Of a stretch of DNA of 11,789 nucleotides, positions 1-7,895 are shown in pieces; the first letter of the stretch is position 1, and each line of letters starts with the position of its first letter. Source of the stretch: Ichthyophonus hoferi (lineage: Eukaryota; Opisthokonta; Ichthyosporea; Ichthyophonida; Ichthyophonidae); NCBI GenBank assembly GCA_002751075.1, contig NAOQ01001002.1, positions 7,084 through 18,872 of the forward strand. Direction: 5' to 3'. The notes beneath the pieces are model-generated. The model was not told where the DNA came from. It did not search any database and saw only the letters and a program-made list of their open reading frames with translations. The position numbers and the translations under genes are program-made.

Positions 1-26
1 TTAGGCTCTTGTCATGAAAACTATTC

Positions 27-201
27 CATCTAACTAAATGAATATAATATTTAACTGAAATTCCAATGTGTGATATCATCGTGTATGTTAATCTGTTGCT
101 GAAGTACTATAATAAACAATTAATGTATAATTGCATATGATGTAAGAATCATAATAATAAAATCTTGTACAATTGTAATGCAGAGATTTTAACAGAATCT
201 C
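27..201 (+). repeat. Diverged direct repeat, copy R1
   Basis: This stretch matches 1000-1168 in the same orientation, about 966 bases away. The clearest shared block is at the right end, where both copies carry an AATAATAAAAT stretch followed by ACAATTGTAATGCAGAGA. The left part is looser, with a shared CTAA(C/T)TAAAT start and TTGCTRAAGTA in the middle. Identity by eye is roughly 70-75 percent with small indels. The repeat may continue past the left edge of the window, because a CTTGTCAT word at its left also occurs just before the second copy. No coding frame was seen. It could be an old segmental duplication or two copies of a small nonautonomous element. Confidence 0.65.
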
Positions 202-305
202 CCGTTGCAACATTGACAACAATTCATTCTATGATTGCATATGCTATCATCACGTTAAACATGAAAATAAGTTAGATTGATGTTAGTGGTAGTCAACATA
301 TATTT

Positions 306-477
306 CTAATAAGTTGAAGACGCAAATAACCACAAACGACTGTTCATTAAAATAAACCGTAACTTTATTCTTCTGTGCAATTTCCACTTATACTCCCTTA
401 TTTTCACTGCTCGGTTAAAGCTAATCTGATAATTTGGCACAAAGGATATTGCAATAAAATTTGATGACTCAAATCTT
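306..477. other. AT-rich stretch without a supported gene
   Basis: A minus-strand frame of 75 codons crosses this stretch and runs into the 28-bp tandem repeats to its right. It has no recognisable domain and its start lies inside the repeat array, so I do not call it a gene. Confidence 0.4.
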
Positions 478-589
478 ATTGCCCGACCCGGGTAATATTT
501 CGCGATATGAGTCCGGCTCATTAGTAATATCACTATGAGATAAACGGGCCAGTACTATCAGTATGAGATGAACGGGTCAGTAATATCAT
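478..589 (+). repeat. CpG-dense array of 28-bp tandem repeats
   Basis: Three consecutive units of exactly 28 bases can be read at 506-533, 534-561 and 562-589. Each starts TATGAG and ends with AGTA(A/C)TATCA plus one variable base. The second and third units are close copies (ATAAACGGGCCAG against ATGAACGGGTCAG). A more diverged fourth unit at 478-505 carries CCCGACCCGGGTAATATTTC. The first unit contains a near-palindrome, ATGAG-TCCGG-CTCAT, at 507-521. Seven CpG dinucleotides fall in this array and another just after it, far above the rest of the window. No open frame is convincing. Confidence 0.85.
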
Positions 590-699
590 TTCACACCTCG
601 AGTAAAAGATATATATAAATTGTTTATTTTTATTTAGTTAAGACTTGAAATGTGATAAGGTAACTATTTATCAATAGGCTGTTGTATTTCTATTTAGTA

Positions 700-815
700 G
701 AACTTAAGTATAAGTTAGTGAAGCTAAAGCACAAGTTAGTGCAACTAAAGGATTACAACTTAAACATACGTTTACAACTCAAGTACCACAACTAAAGTAT
801 AAATTTATGAGTGCA
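700..815 (+). repeat. Degenerate short (about 20-bp) tandem repeats
   Basis: Successive segments resemble one another: AACTTAAGTATAAGTTAGTG at 701-720, then AAGCTAAAGCACAAGTTAGT from 721, then CAACTAAAGGATTACAACTT from 742, and CAACTAAAGTATAAATTTAT near 789. The shared core is (A)ACTAAAGTAYAA. The array is low in complexity and decayed; its edges are uncertain. Confidence 0.5.
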
Positions 816-852
816 TAAACTTATAGTTTGAATGAATATTAATAAACCCTAT

Positions 853-990
853 AGGATTGAATTGGGCTTTTGTAAATCTATTTCATCTTGTCATAGGTCA
901 ATCCACTTCATTAAGATTGAATTATGTTCTCATAAATCTACTTTATCTTGTCATTGGTCGATCCACTCACTTCATTAAGATTGAATTAGA
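853..990 (+). repeat. 60/64-bp tandem repeat, two units plus a partial third
   Basis: Unit one (853-912) and unit two (913-976) both read A(G/A)GATTGAATT, then TAAATCTA(T/C)TT(C/T)ATCTTGTCAT(A/T)GGTC, then ATCCACT...TTCATT. Unit two is four bases longer through an extra ACTC. A third copy starts at 977 (AAGATTGAATTAGATAG) and breaks off near 990, just before the direct repeat R2. Identity between units one and two is high enough (above 80 percent by eye) to suggest fairly recent duplication. Confidence 0.8.
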
Positions 991-999
991 TAGATGGTG

Positions 1000-1168
1000 T
1001 TTCTAATTAAATTAATATTATTTAGCTGCAATTTCAATATATGGTATGATGTTTGTCAATCCATTGCTAAAGTATTACAACAAATAATTAATATGTATTT
1101 GTATACGTTAGAAGAAGTACAATAATAAAATGCCATACAATTGTAATGCAGAGAATTTTAACGCATCT
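1000..1168 (+). repeat. Diverged direct repeat, copy R2
   Basis: This is the second copy of the repeat at 27-201, in the same orientation. The ACAATTGTAATGCAGAGA block near its right end is identical in both copies and is followed by a similar ATTTTAAC tail. The 60/64-bp tandem repeat abuts it on the left. No coding potential was seen. Confidence 0.65.
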
Positions 1169-1641
1169 GAGGGTACTCATACTTTAAGTACTTATTCCCT
1201 TTGCATAGAACTCAGACTGAGTCTTCCAAGTGTTTGCTTACATCTCCCATATTCTATATATATATATATTTCTATTATGATTTTCTTTTAGTAGAGTATT
1301 GATTTTCTCATCAAAAACTTGCGCCTTTTATTTTCATTATGGTTTTCCTTATATAATAATCATCACACAGTTACATAAGCTGTCAATGAATTATTCCATC
1401 ATTGTTACACTACTGATGAATTTAAACAAAGTTTAATCTGTTTCCAGAAACTTCATCTCTACTCTTCAAAGTTTTATCAAAGCATGTAAATTTTAGCATT
1501 TATGTTTTCTTTTCCTCAACAATTTGTTTTAAATATTTTATAAACATTAATTTGTGATAAAGGAAAAACATGCAATCTTTTATGACAAGAAAATTAAGCT
1601 TAGATTTTGTGTCGAATGCTCACTATATCCTACCAATATAA
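1169..1641. other. AT-rich spacer with a TA microsatellite
   Basis: No gene was seen. The stretch holds a perfect inverted repeat ACTCAG-A-CTGAGT at 1210-1222 and an uninterrupted TA run at about 1255-1269. The rest is unstructured AT-rich sequence that borders the lower edge of the copia fossil. Confidence 0.5.
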
Positions 1642-1897
1642 TGTTCTAATTTTATTTTGATTTTCTCCCATAATACATTGAAATTCCTAAAATGTTCCGT
1701 GCTAAATTGAGTGATCAAACTTCTGATGGTTCAGCAGCTGTGAATGATGATAAATGAAGGAGGGGGGGGGGGTTCCATAATTGAGCTGACTCATTTTAAA
1801 TACTGACCTGGTTTTTGACCCAAAATATATTGAATGGTGAGGTGAGACAAGAGTATTATTTCCTGATTTAGGATGATTATCATAATAATTTCTAACA
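1642..1897 (-). repeat. Probable 3' LTR of copia fossil A
   Basis: Read on the minus strand, the sequence starts TGTTAGAAAT directly after a purine-rich tract, the usual arrangement at the 5' edge of the 3' LTR in Ty1/copia elements. It contains a TATTTAAA box-like word and then a run of eleven C (G 1762-1772 on the plus strand) followed by a C/T-rich stretch. The far edge is uncertain. On the minus strand both GGAACA (edge at 1693) and TAGAACA (edge at 1642) would pair with the TGTT start, giving an LTR of about 205 or 256 bases. No 5' LTR was found in the window for comparison. Confidence 0.6.
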
Positions 1898-1907
1898 CTC
1901 CCCCAAT
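1898..1907 (-). promoter_or_regulatory. Polypurine tract of copia fossil A
   Basis: On the minus strand this reads ATTGGGGGAG immediately before TGTTAG. A GGGGGAG-TGTTAG junction is typical of the plus-strand primer site next to the 3' LTR in many copia elements. It fixes the upper edge of the LTR at 1897 and the element's orientation. Confidence 0.7.
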
Positions 1908-1999
1908 CATGAAATGCTTGCATTGGCAATTTGTTTCAAGAGAAATCTGCAGCGCAGTTACCACTGACCCATTAGTACCCAAAGGAGTCCTGGGATTTC

Positions 2000-2480
2000 T
2001 GTCCTAAGACTTTGAGTTGAGTTGAAGAAGGTTCTTGGCCTGCTTAAAGGGGTGAGGTTCTTGACATTTGGTGAGACAGTTTGCAGCTTGGTCCTTAGTA
2101 GATACCCTTATCGCCTTAATCTTATTGTTTCATACTACAGCCTATCTGATAGTGGTATCTCACAACAATGTGCCTTGTATTTTTGGGAATGCGTCCGCAT
2201 GAAGTTAGGCACACAGCTGAGGTGTTGTTTCCAAATAATGGTACCCTAGCAGTATCGAATCCTATGTTGTTCAGGTTCTAGGTAATATATGCCATTTGCT
2301 GGCAACATGCAGACATGGCCACATACCCTGATTCACAACTTGATAGTGTCACAATAGTCTTTCTTTACACTCTAATCTACCAATCCACCAGCCATGAGAT
2401 GAAAACTCCACTAGTTGACCTTTTATACCCATAGTGTTTGATAATGAAATCAGCATCCGAGTATACTGCTACATTGCTAG
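2000..2480 (-). pseudogene. Copia RNase H region (fossil A)
   Basis: Minus-strand translation shows the copia RNase H landmarks: a YSDAD motif at the start, a STSG motif, a TLSSCES motif resembling the family's ALSSxEAE, and further on a FGNNTSAVCL stretch matching the family's DNxSA. The HIVVRYHY stretch matches the family's KHIDIRYHF. In a live element this domain removes the RNA strand from the RNA:DNA hybrid during reverse transcription. The region is fossil and interrupted. It runs straight into the polypurine tract and 3' LTR. Confidence 0.85.
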
Positions 2481-3501
2481 ATCCTGGGCTGTAGACAATG
2501 GAATCCTGTGGGTGGGTAGCTGTTTAGATAACACAGGAGGTGTATGAGCATTTCAAAATGTTTCATGTTAGGTTTTAACATATACCTACACAGCATAAAT
2601 ACAGCAAATGAGATATCTGCATGGGAACTCTTGACAATCCAGTCAAGGCACCCAATGATACTGTTGTATGCTATGGAGTCACTGAGTGCTTGCTTCAGAT
2701 CAGTGGAGTTGGCAAGCTGTAGGTGCTCACCCAGAATGGGAGTGTATGTGGGTCTGCCTTTGGATTGTCCACAGAATTCCACAAGTTCTCTGATATATCC
2801 TGCATGACTGAGAGAAAAGCAGCTGGAATCTGTTTTAGTTATGCAATAGCCCAAGAGTGAAGTGGGGAATCCCAAGTCCTTTGTTGGGAATCTGGCTGAT
2901 AGGTTCTTGATAAAGTCCTGCATCTCCACAGGGTTTTCTGCTCAGATGAGGATGTCCTACACATAAACTGTCAATGCCAGAAATCCCAGCTTGGGGTCAT
3001 GGCATCTGTAGAGGGCCTCTTGATGATAGAAATGTTGGGACTGTAAGTAGGTGTCCAGGGTCTGGTTCCATGATAATCCTGAAGTGCGTAGATCATATAG
3101 ACCTCTGGTTAGCTTGCAGATGTAATTCCTCTTTTCAGGGTACTGTGCATCAGAGGTTGTTCCGTGTATACTGGGGTGTCCAGATATGTATGTAATTAGG
3201 GAAATTTATGTCTACTTGTCCTAGGTGGTATCCTTTAGGTTCTGCTATAGCTAAGAATATCTAGATAGTGGTGAATGAGCAGACTGGAGATGAAATCTCA
3301 TGGTAATCAATGTCTTTCTTTTCTTGGGAGCCTTGAGCTACCAATATGGCTTTGTGTGAGATAACCTTGCTCTCTGTGTTCTTTTTCCAATGTAGTACCC
3401 ATAGGGATTTGAGTACTTTTGTATTTGTGGGTCTGGGAACTAATGTCCAGATACCATACTCCTTTATGGATGCTATTTCTATTCCCATTGATTTCAATCA
3501 C
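2477..3501 (-). pseudogene. Copia reverse transcriptase region (fossil A)
   Basis: The upper end carries the family's N-terminal pattern: a GIWTLVPRP-like stretch, KSLWVLHWKK, then SHKAILVAQGSQ and DIDYHEISSPV, which match the copia consensus for the start of this domain. Further on come a KLTRGLYDL stretch (usual form kLxkSLYGLKQ) and the region of the YVDD catalytic motif near 2950. A 150-codon frame at 2477-2929 holds LGFPTSLLGYCI, YNSIIGCLDWIV and ADISFAVFMLCRYM, the usual copia RT C-terminal blocks. The domain copies element RNA into DNA in active relatives. It is broken here. Confidence 0.9.
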
Positions 3502-3948
3502 TACATCCTGTCATATTCCTGCTTAGTTTCCTTGATATTTTTGAGGTCCAGGATTGAAGGGATGTCCTTATATGGTGTATTGCCTAACAGGCTGGCAGCT
3601 TTGGTGAAGACTGTCTTGTTACTCTTTTGGTATTGGTTGACTAATATTTAGCTCCACAGTGTGTGTGGTCATTGGTTCATAGTGGAATGGTTCCCTGTGT
3701 GATTTTGTTATGATGGCGTTTTATGACTTGTCCTCCTCAGAATCAAACTCCACGTTCTCTGGTTCCATTTCCTCTGGACTAACTGGTAGCACTGTCTCCC
3801 CCACAGTTGGTGCTTGTTTGGTTCCAGCTGTTCTTACCTTTCTGACAGTTATTATTGTATCTGGCTCTGGCCTAGTCCAGTCCTGCTCAGGGTAGTCCTG
3901 AGCATGATCATAGGGATGGATGAGGTGAGATGAGTGTCAGCTCACATT
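3502..3948 (-). pseudogene. Variable linker between integrase and RT (fossil A)
   Basis: The minus strand here codes a low-conservation acidic and proline-rich segment (for example EQDWTRPEPD, then PVSPEEMEPENVEFDSEED). Copia elements normally carry such a hydrophilic spacer between the integrase C-terminus and the reverse transcriptase. No catalytic motif is expected or seen. The plus-strand frame over 3710-3895 is an antisense shadow of it. Confidence 0.65.
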
Positions 3949-4290
3949 CTAGATCTTGTTGGCTGAGGTCATCATAGTTAATGTTAAATGGATCATGAAC
4001 ATGAAGACATCTTTCTTAAAAAGGAAAACAGTTTCAAAGAATATCAGGTTCCTTCTTCTTGATATCTTTCTTGATGGCCAATCCAGTACAATCCATCTGA
4101 GTTTCATCATGTCATGCTTAATCATGACCTCAAGTTTCCCCTTGGGGGTAAACTTGGATTCAATTTGCATATCATCCAGTTTGTAAAATATTTTAGAACC
4201 AAAAGATCCGAGTCTTTTCACTGGGGCCTGTAGTCCAGTCCACATCTCCATAGGTGGTATGTTGTCTTTCACAGCTATGGTAGATGTCAT
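3949..4290 (-). pseudogene. Copia integrase C-terminal region (fossil A)
   Basis: The minus-strand frame of 113 codons contains PPMEMWTGLQAPVKRLGSFG, matching the copia consensus TPxExWxGxKPxxxxLRxFG that follows the integrase core. Downstream comes a stretch corresponding to the family's FVGY and RDVxFxE blocks (RRRNLIFFETVF). Active relatives use this region for DNA binding and strand joining. It continues from the core frame immediately above and is broken. Confidence 0.85.
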
Positions 4291-4291
4291 G

Positions 4292-4780
4292 TTATGTGTG
4301 TAGACTACAGCCTGTAGAGCATATCTTCAAAAATTCCTTGGAAGGTTGGAGTCCTAGTAAAGCAGTCCTGGCCATACCAATAATTTGTCTCCCCATGCGT
4401 TTACTAAAGCCATTGCTAGCTGCTGCATAAGGTAAGGTGGTCTTGTGTGTAATACCCTCCTGTAGTAAATAGTTTTGAAACTTGGAAGACATGTATTCCC
4501 GTTCCTGGTCTGTGAATCGTGTAGCAAATCTGAGTAGTGAATGTTGTGCCTTAAACTGGGATTGATAAACCTTGAAGTGTTTAGGTACCTCAGCTTTTGT
4601 TTTCATCTGGTAGATAGTATAGTAGTGGGTGTAATCATCAGTAAAGGTGACCACAAAACTGTTGCCATGGTGGGCCTTGGTCATTGGTCCTATCACATCA
4701 CTGTAGGTTCCTTCTCCTACATGTGTAGATCTTTTGTTCTCTCCAAGAATGGTTTTTTTAAGATCTTACTGTCTACACAG
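4292..4780 (-). pseudogene. Copia integrase core and zinc region (fossil A)
   Basis: The 134-codon minus-strand frame at 4292-4696 has GPMTKAHHGNSFVVTFTDDY, matching the family's GPxxxxSxxGxxYxxxFxDDxSR start of the rve core. It goes on with YQMKTKAEV and with YLLQEGITHKTTLPYAAASN, the usual YLxxxGIxHxxTxPYTPQxN block. Just above, around 4745-4785, a CVDSK stretch followed by KKPF fits the second half of the HHCC zinc motif. The integrase inserts element DNA into host DNA in live copies. This one is a fossil. Confidence 0.88.
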
Positions 4781-4886
4781 GAGTCAAAAATAAAATCTTT
4801 GGAGCTTGAGATGCCTTTAAAATTGCATCATCACCTACCATTATACCAGCTACAGAGCAGAATTCAAGTTTTTGAAGAATAATGCT

Positions 4887-5460
4887 TCATGACAAAACAA
4901 GGTGATCCCCATACTCATAATTGCTTGATTGGTGGTGGTTTGTCATCATTCCGTCGTATATATGGTACAAAGGTTCCAGTGAATATTGTTGTTGGGCGCA
5001 TTGCATTAATTGAATGTAAACTGCTAAAGAAATGGCCTTAGTCCAAAAATAATTTGGAAAATTTGAACTGAAAAGGAAACATCTGCGAATGTTTAAAATT
5101 GTGCTATGGAAACGTTCTGTAATCCTATTGGATTGTGTGATATATGAGGTTGGCATAGGTGTGTGATACCATGCTGAGAAAGATAATTTTGAAAATTTTC
5201 AGAGGTGTATTCACCACCCCAATCCATCTACAGACATTCAGTTGGCAAATTAAATGTTGTAGTGATTTGCTTATGATAGTTTGCAAATGCCTGGAAAATA
5301 AACCATAAACGTGAACATTCACCAATAAATGTAGCAATGGATTCCTTTTAACTAATTAAATCTGGTAAAGGCCCTACTAGATCTGAATGGATGACGGAAA
5401 GGATCTGAGTGGCATTGAAAGTGCATGTGTATTGTTTAAATGACATTCTGGTCTGCTTAC
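4887..5460 (-). pseudogene. Copia integrase core (fossil B)
   Basis: The clearest part is the 89-codon minus-strand frame at 4887-5156. NRITERFHSTILNI matches the family's NGVAERxNRTILEx, NYFWTKAISLAVYI matches xxFWxEAxxxAxYI, and LEPLYHIYDGMM matches the xxPxExxxGxKP block. Near 5350-5420 a HSDLVGPLPDLIS stretch matches the start of the core (IHSDLxGPxPxxS). In live relatives this is the catalytic DDE domain. Confidence 0.82.
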
Positions 5461-5880
5461 CTCAGAGAAAAATATTGCAAAACATTTCCTGTGAATTCTG
5501 ATCATCAGAATCTGGGAAATAGTTCTTGATGATATTCTTGGCTGGATGACCTAGTTATAAATACTGGATCTTCATATCAATTAGATTAAAATATGCCACT
5601 GAAGGTGTTAAATATTCAACAGTTATTTTAATTTGTAATTTGTATTGTCAACATTTTTGTCTTTCCTCAACAATTAGACTTTCATTTCATGGCCTTAAAT
5701 GAAGATTTCAATTTTAATATGCGAAATCTGTATATTGTTGTCCTCCAAAGTGCTAAGTGATATGAGAACTTTATTTCCTAAGTCAGGCACATGAAGAACC
5801 CATTTGAATTCACACAATGTAGTTTGCCGTTTGGGATGGAAGTGAAAGGTAGTGATCTCATTATTAGTTAAATGTCAAGT
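5461..5880 (-). pseudogene. Copia protease-end and GAG-pre-integrase region (fossil B)
   Basis: On the minus strand at about 5720-5820 reads FKWVLHVPDLGNKVLISLST, which matches the copia landmark VLHVPDLxxNLLSVSxL just after the aspartic protease. Nearer the integrase, around 5530-5560, an LGHPAKNI stretch matches the LGHPS motif of the GAG-pre-integrase zinc region. The HLTNNE word near 5855-5875 may be the remains of the region just after the protease active site. This is fossil sequence of low reading-frame quality. Confidence 0.65.
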
Positions 5881-5910
5881 GTTTTATGTGAACATATATG
5901 TTGTAAGCTT

Positions 5911-5931
5911 ATAGCTTACAATTCTTGTAAA
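5911..5931. repeat. Perfect inverted repeat (9-bp stem, 3-nt loop)
   Basis: TTGTAAGCT - TAT - AGCTTACAA folds back on itself without mismatch. A second perfect palindrome, AACATATATGTT, lies just to its left at 5891-5902. Both sit at the upper edge of copia fossil B. They may be chance structure in AT-rich DNA or a trace of a small insertion. Confidence 0.6.
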
Positions 5932-7110
5932 AAGTATTTTTGGTGTGGATATACCAATACCTTTTTGACAATTAACCAAACTGTTACAACTATAGAATAA
6001 TTTACATACTTACGATATCAATAAATATGATATAATGCTTATTTGTAATTTATTGTAGAGAATAATTTTGTGTTGTAAGTCTTTATAAACATTGCTATCT
6101 ATCTAAAGAGATCTCACCCTGAAATCTGACACACTAACTTAGGAAGACCAGCTCTTATAGAACTCTAGACAAAATCTTTCTTGTTGTCTTATTTTATATA
6201 GGATAATGTATTGCACATGGTTAGACTGAGATAAATTATTGAATGTAAAGCCTACTGAATAATAATTACTCAAAATTTTCTGTATCGACTTAATTACCAA
6301 AGGTATTCAATAATGATAATTTTTGGCCAATTAAAGAATGACTGGCCACAGATGAAATTCGGGCTTATGCAACCTATGGAACAGCTCATTGATTTTAGAA
6401 CATTAAAACATAGTTTTATAAGTAGAAAGCCAATTCAGATCGAACATATAGATTATGCTATGATCTATTCATAAAAGTATATAAACTATTCATCTACACC
6501 TGAACTGCTAAAGAAATTGAAGCACCTTTGCTTTCTGATATTAACTTGCTTCTTAAAAGACCGAGTGTTTGAAACTGCTATTGTAAGATTCTCACTATTA
6601 TAATATTTACTTATTACTGATGTTTATGAGGACAGCAAATTAACAGGTTTTAATGATACTGCTAATAAATCGTTTAGTTGTTATAATATAATCATTTTAT
6701 TCAATAGATAAGCAATTAGCGTCCGTGGTCAGTGGTGGTTTTTCAAGCCCCATCTCCAAAAGGCTTTAATTTCTAGATTGAAATCGGCAATTTTTATTCA
6801 TATTTTTCATAATTAAAAGAAACGTTTTGTCAAATATCTTTCAGTTAAGTATTGCTTGTCTTGTTTAATGGCTAAAAAATATACAGTTAGGTGTGATTTT
6901 TGAAGATCACACAGAAAGTATTGTAGAAACTGCTTTATAAAAGTTATATATACTGCCTTACAGTTATTATCTTTATAAGGTTTAAGTAAAAAATTATGTC
7001 AGATATGTGATTATCTTTTTAGTGATAATATTAATATTTTCATTCAATTTATTACTCATTTGCAACTTTTTTGTTAAGGCGCATTACACATTAGATCCAT
7101 CACTAATAAA
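5932..7110. other. AT-rich spacer without a supported gene
   Basis: All six frames are closed at short intervals. The only notable words are two TGGCCA boxes near 6325-6354 and a short plus-strand protein-like run near 6330-6390, which is too short to call. No repeat copy, LTR or RNA gene was recognised. Confidence 0.5.
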
Positions 7111-7114
7111 GAAA

Positions 7115-7246
7115 TTAGGTCCTTTTTGTTGATTCTGTACTACTAGCCTCTGGACTGATAACAATGTCATATTTCTCTAGGAGTCTTCTTGAAATTTGCA
7201 CATCACTCAAATCTGGGAAGAACTGTGTCTGGAGTTTCTTCTTCTC
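7115..7246 (-). other. Short protein-like open stretch, unknown
   Basis: A 43-codon minus-strand stretch is open and includes QFFPDLSDVQISRRLLEKYD and a Ser/Thr/Glu-rich end (SPEASSTESTKRT). Just upstream on the same strand, a C-x2-C and a third Cys lie close together (CSNCKQFKVC). There is no start codon in the stretch, and I do not recognise the family. It may be the far end of the decayed array that begins at 7465, or chance. Confidence 0.25.
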
Positions 7247-7464
7247 TTATTTGCTACAGACCTTAAATTGTTTGCAGTTGCTGCAAAGGACTCACGTTTA
7301 TATCTTATGACAAACAGGCTATGAGTCTTTTCTCTTGGCAGAGTCATAAATATTACAATATTTTTTCAATCTTTATACTTGGCCTTTTTTTACTACAACT
7401 TTGAAATAAAAATGTGAACTGAGTTTGTGTATGCTGGTGATATAGTTATTGAATGAAACCAAAA

Positions 7465-7634
7465 TCAGTTGATTCTGTGATAATCATTTGGTTCTAACAT
7501 ATCACCTAATAAGAATTTGATATAACTATTCTGGAACGTGCGGTGCACTTCATCCAATAACTTTTCAAAGGATCATTCAGGAACTTACCTAGTGCATCTC
7601 TATCATCTATCACTATGGGTGTGGTAATAAAAAT
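7465..7634 (-). pseudogene. Decayed coding-like block 1 of the right-hand array
   Basis: Two overlapping minus-strand frames, 42 and 35 codons, carry unusually protein-like sequence for AT-rich DNA: PIVIDDRDALGKFLNDPL in one, and EKLLDEVHRTFQNSYIKF with LLGDMLEPND in the other. The second resembles the end of the block at 9915-10209 (shared E-x3-T-x-F-x2-SY pattern, one residue spacing differing). Both blocks follow, on the minus strand, a copy of the same noncoding repeat. Function unknown; no domain recognised. A GTAAGT word inside could be a splice donor, so spliced exon remains are an alternative to a simple pseudogene. Confidence 0.35.
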
Positions 7635-7895
7635 TTAATAACCAATATTATTTAAAATCACAATAAATTTACACTCTAGGCTGTACTAAACATATAGCCT
7701 TAATTAAATAAAACATACAGTTCTAATTAAATACAGTTAGTGACATCATTAAATTAATGAATTATTATTGATTGGCGTCTAAGTATTAATTACCAATGCA
7801 GACCTCATTTTAAATGCTTTTTAACGTCTAGAGGTTCAATGCTACATAAACAATAAGTATTTTGTATAAAACATCATGACGTTTTCAGTTAAACA

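Larger units (their letters stand above)
1642..4880 (-). mobile_element. Broken Ty1/copia-type LTR retroelement, fossil A
   Basis: The parts run on the minus strand in copia order: integrase (upper end), a variable linker, reverse transcriptase, RNase H, polypurine tract and 3' LTR. Integrase lying before reverse transcriptase is diagnostic for Ty1/copia as against Ty3/gypsy. GAG, protease and the 5' LTR are not seen; the element stops near 4880, where another copia fossil begins. It is clearly broken, with ten or more breaks, and looks old. G+C (mid-forties percent by eye) is well above the surroundings, yet CpG is almost absent. The family assignment is firm; the host lineage is not. Confidence 0.9.
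4885..5880 (-). mobile_element. Second broken copia-type retroelement, fossil B
   Basis: This minus-strand fossil directly abuts fossil A and has the same orientation. It holds, in element order, a protease-end/GAG-pre-integrase region and the integrase core, then stops near 4885 without RT, RNase H or LTR. Its core covers the same part of integrase as fossil A but differs clearly in sequence, and it is much more AT-rich. It is therefore a different copy, probably of another copia lineage. It is broken many times (ten or more) and is probably older than A. The upper edge is uncertain, somewhere near 5880-5900. Confidence 0.8.

Noticed and set aside
306-533. 75-codon minus-strand open frame
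   Set aside because: It starts within the 28-bp tandem repeats and has no domain; probably chance in repeat sequence.
1755-1775. G run at 1762-1772 as a polypurine tract for a plus-strand element
   Set aside because: It lies inside the minus-strand LTR, and no plus-strand retroelement coding sequence leads up to it.
281-1897. A 1.6-kb LTR bounded by TGTTAG at 281 and CTAACA at 1892-1897
   Set aside because: The inner sequence contains unrelated tandem repeats and the R2 repeat, and a 205-256 base LTR fits copia better. The six-base match at 281 is likely chance.
1702-1982. Minus-strand frames of 63 and 75 codons around 1702-1982
   Set aside because: They cross the polypurine tract and the LTR with its C run, so they are not independent genes.
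2022-4882. Plus-strand open frames of 60-113 codons across the copia fossil (for example 2544-2807, 3346-3651, 4541-4882)
   Set aside because: They lie antisense to clear copia domains on the minus strand and show no family motif of their own.
6318-6400. Plus-strand protein-like run including LATDEIRAYATYGTAH, possibly a GAG or transposase trace
   Set aside because: It is under 20 residues between stops, lacks a family motif and has no supporting neighbours.
5932-7110. A 5' LTR for either copia fossil above 5900
   Set aside because: I could not find sequence resembling 1642-1897 in this interval.
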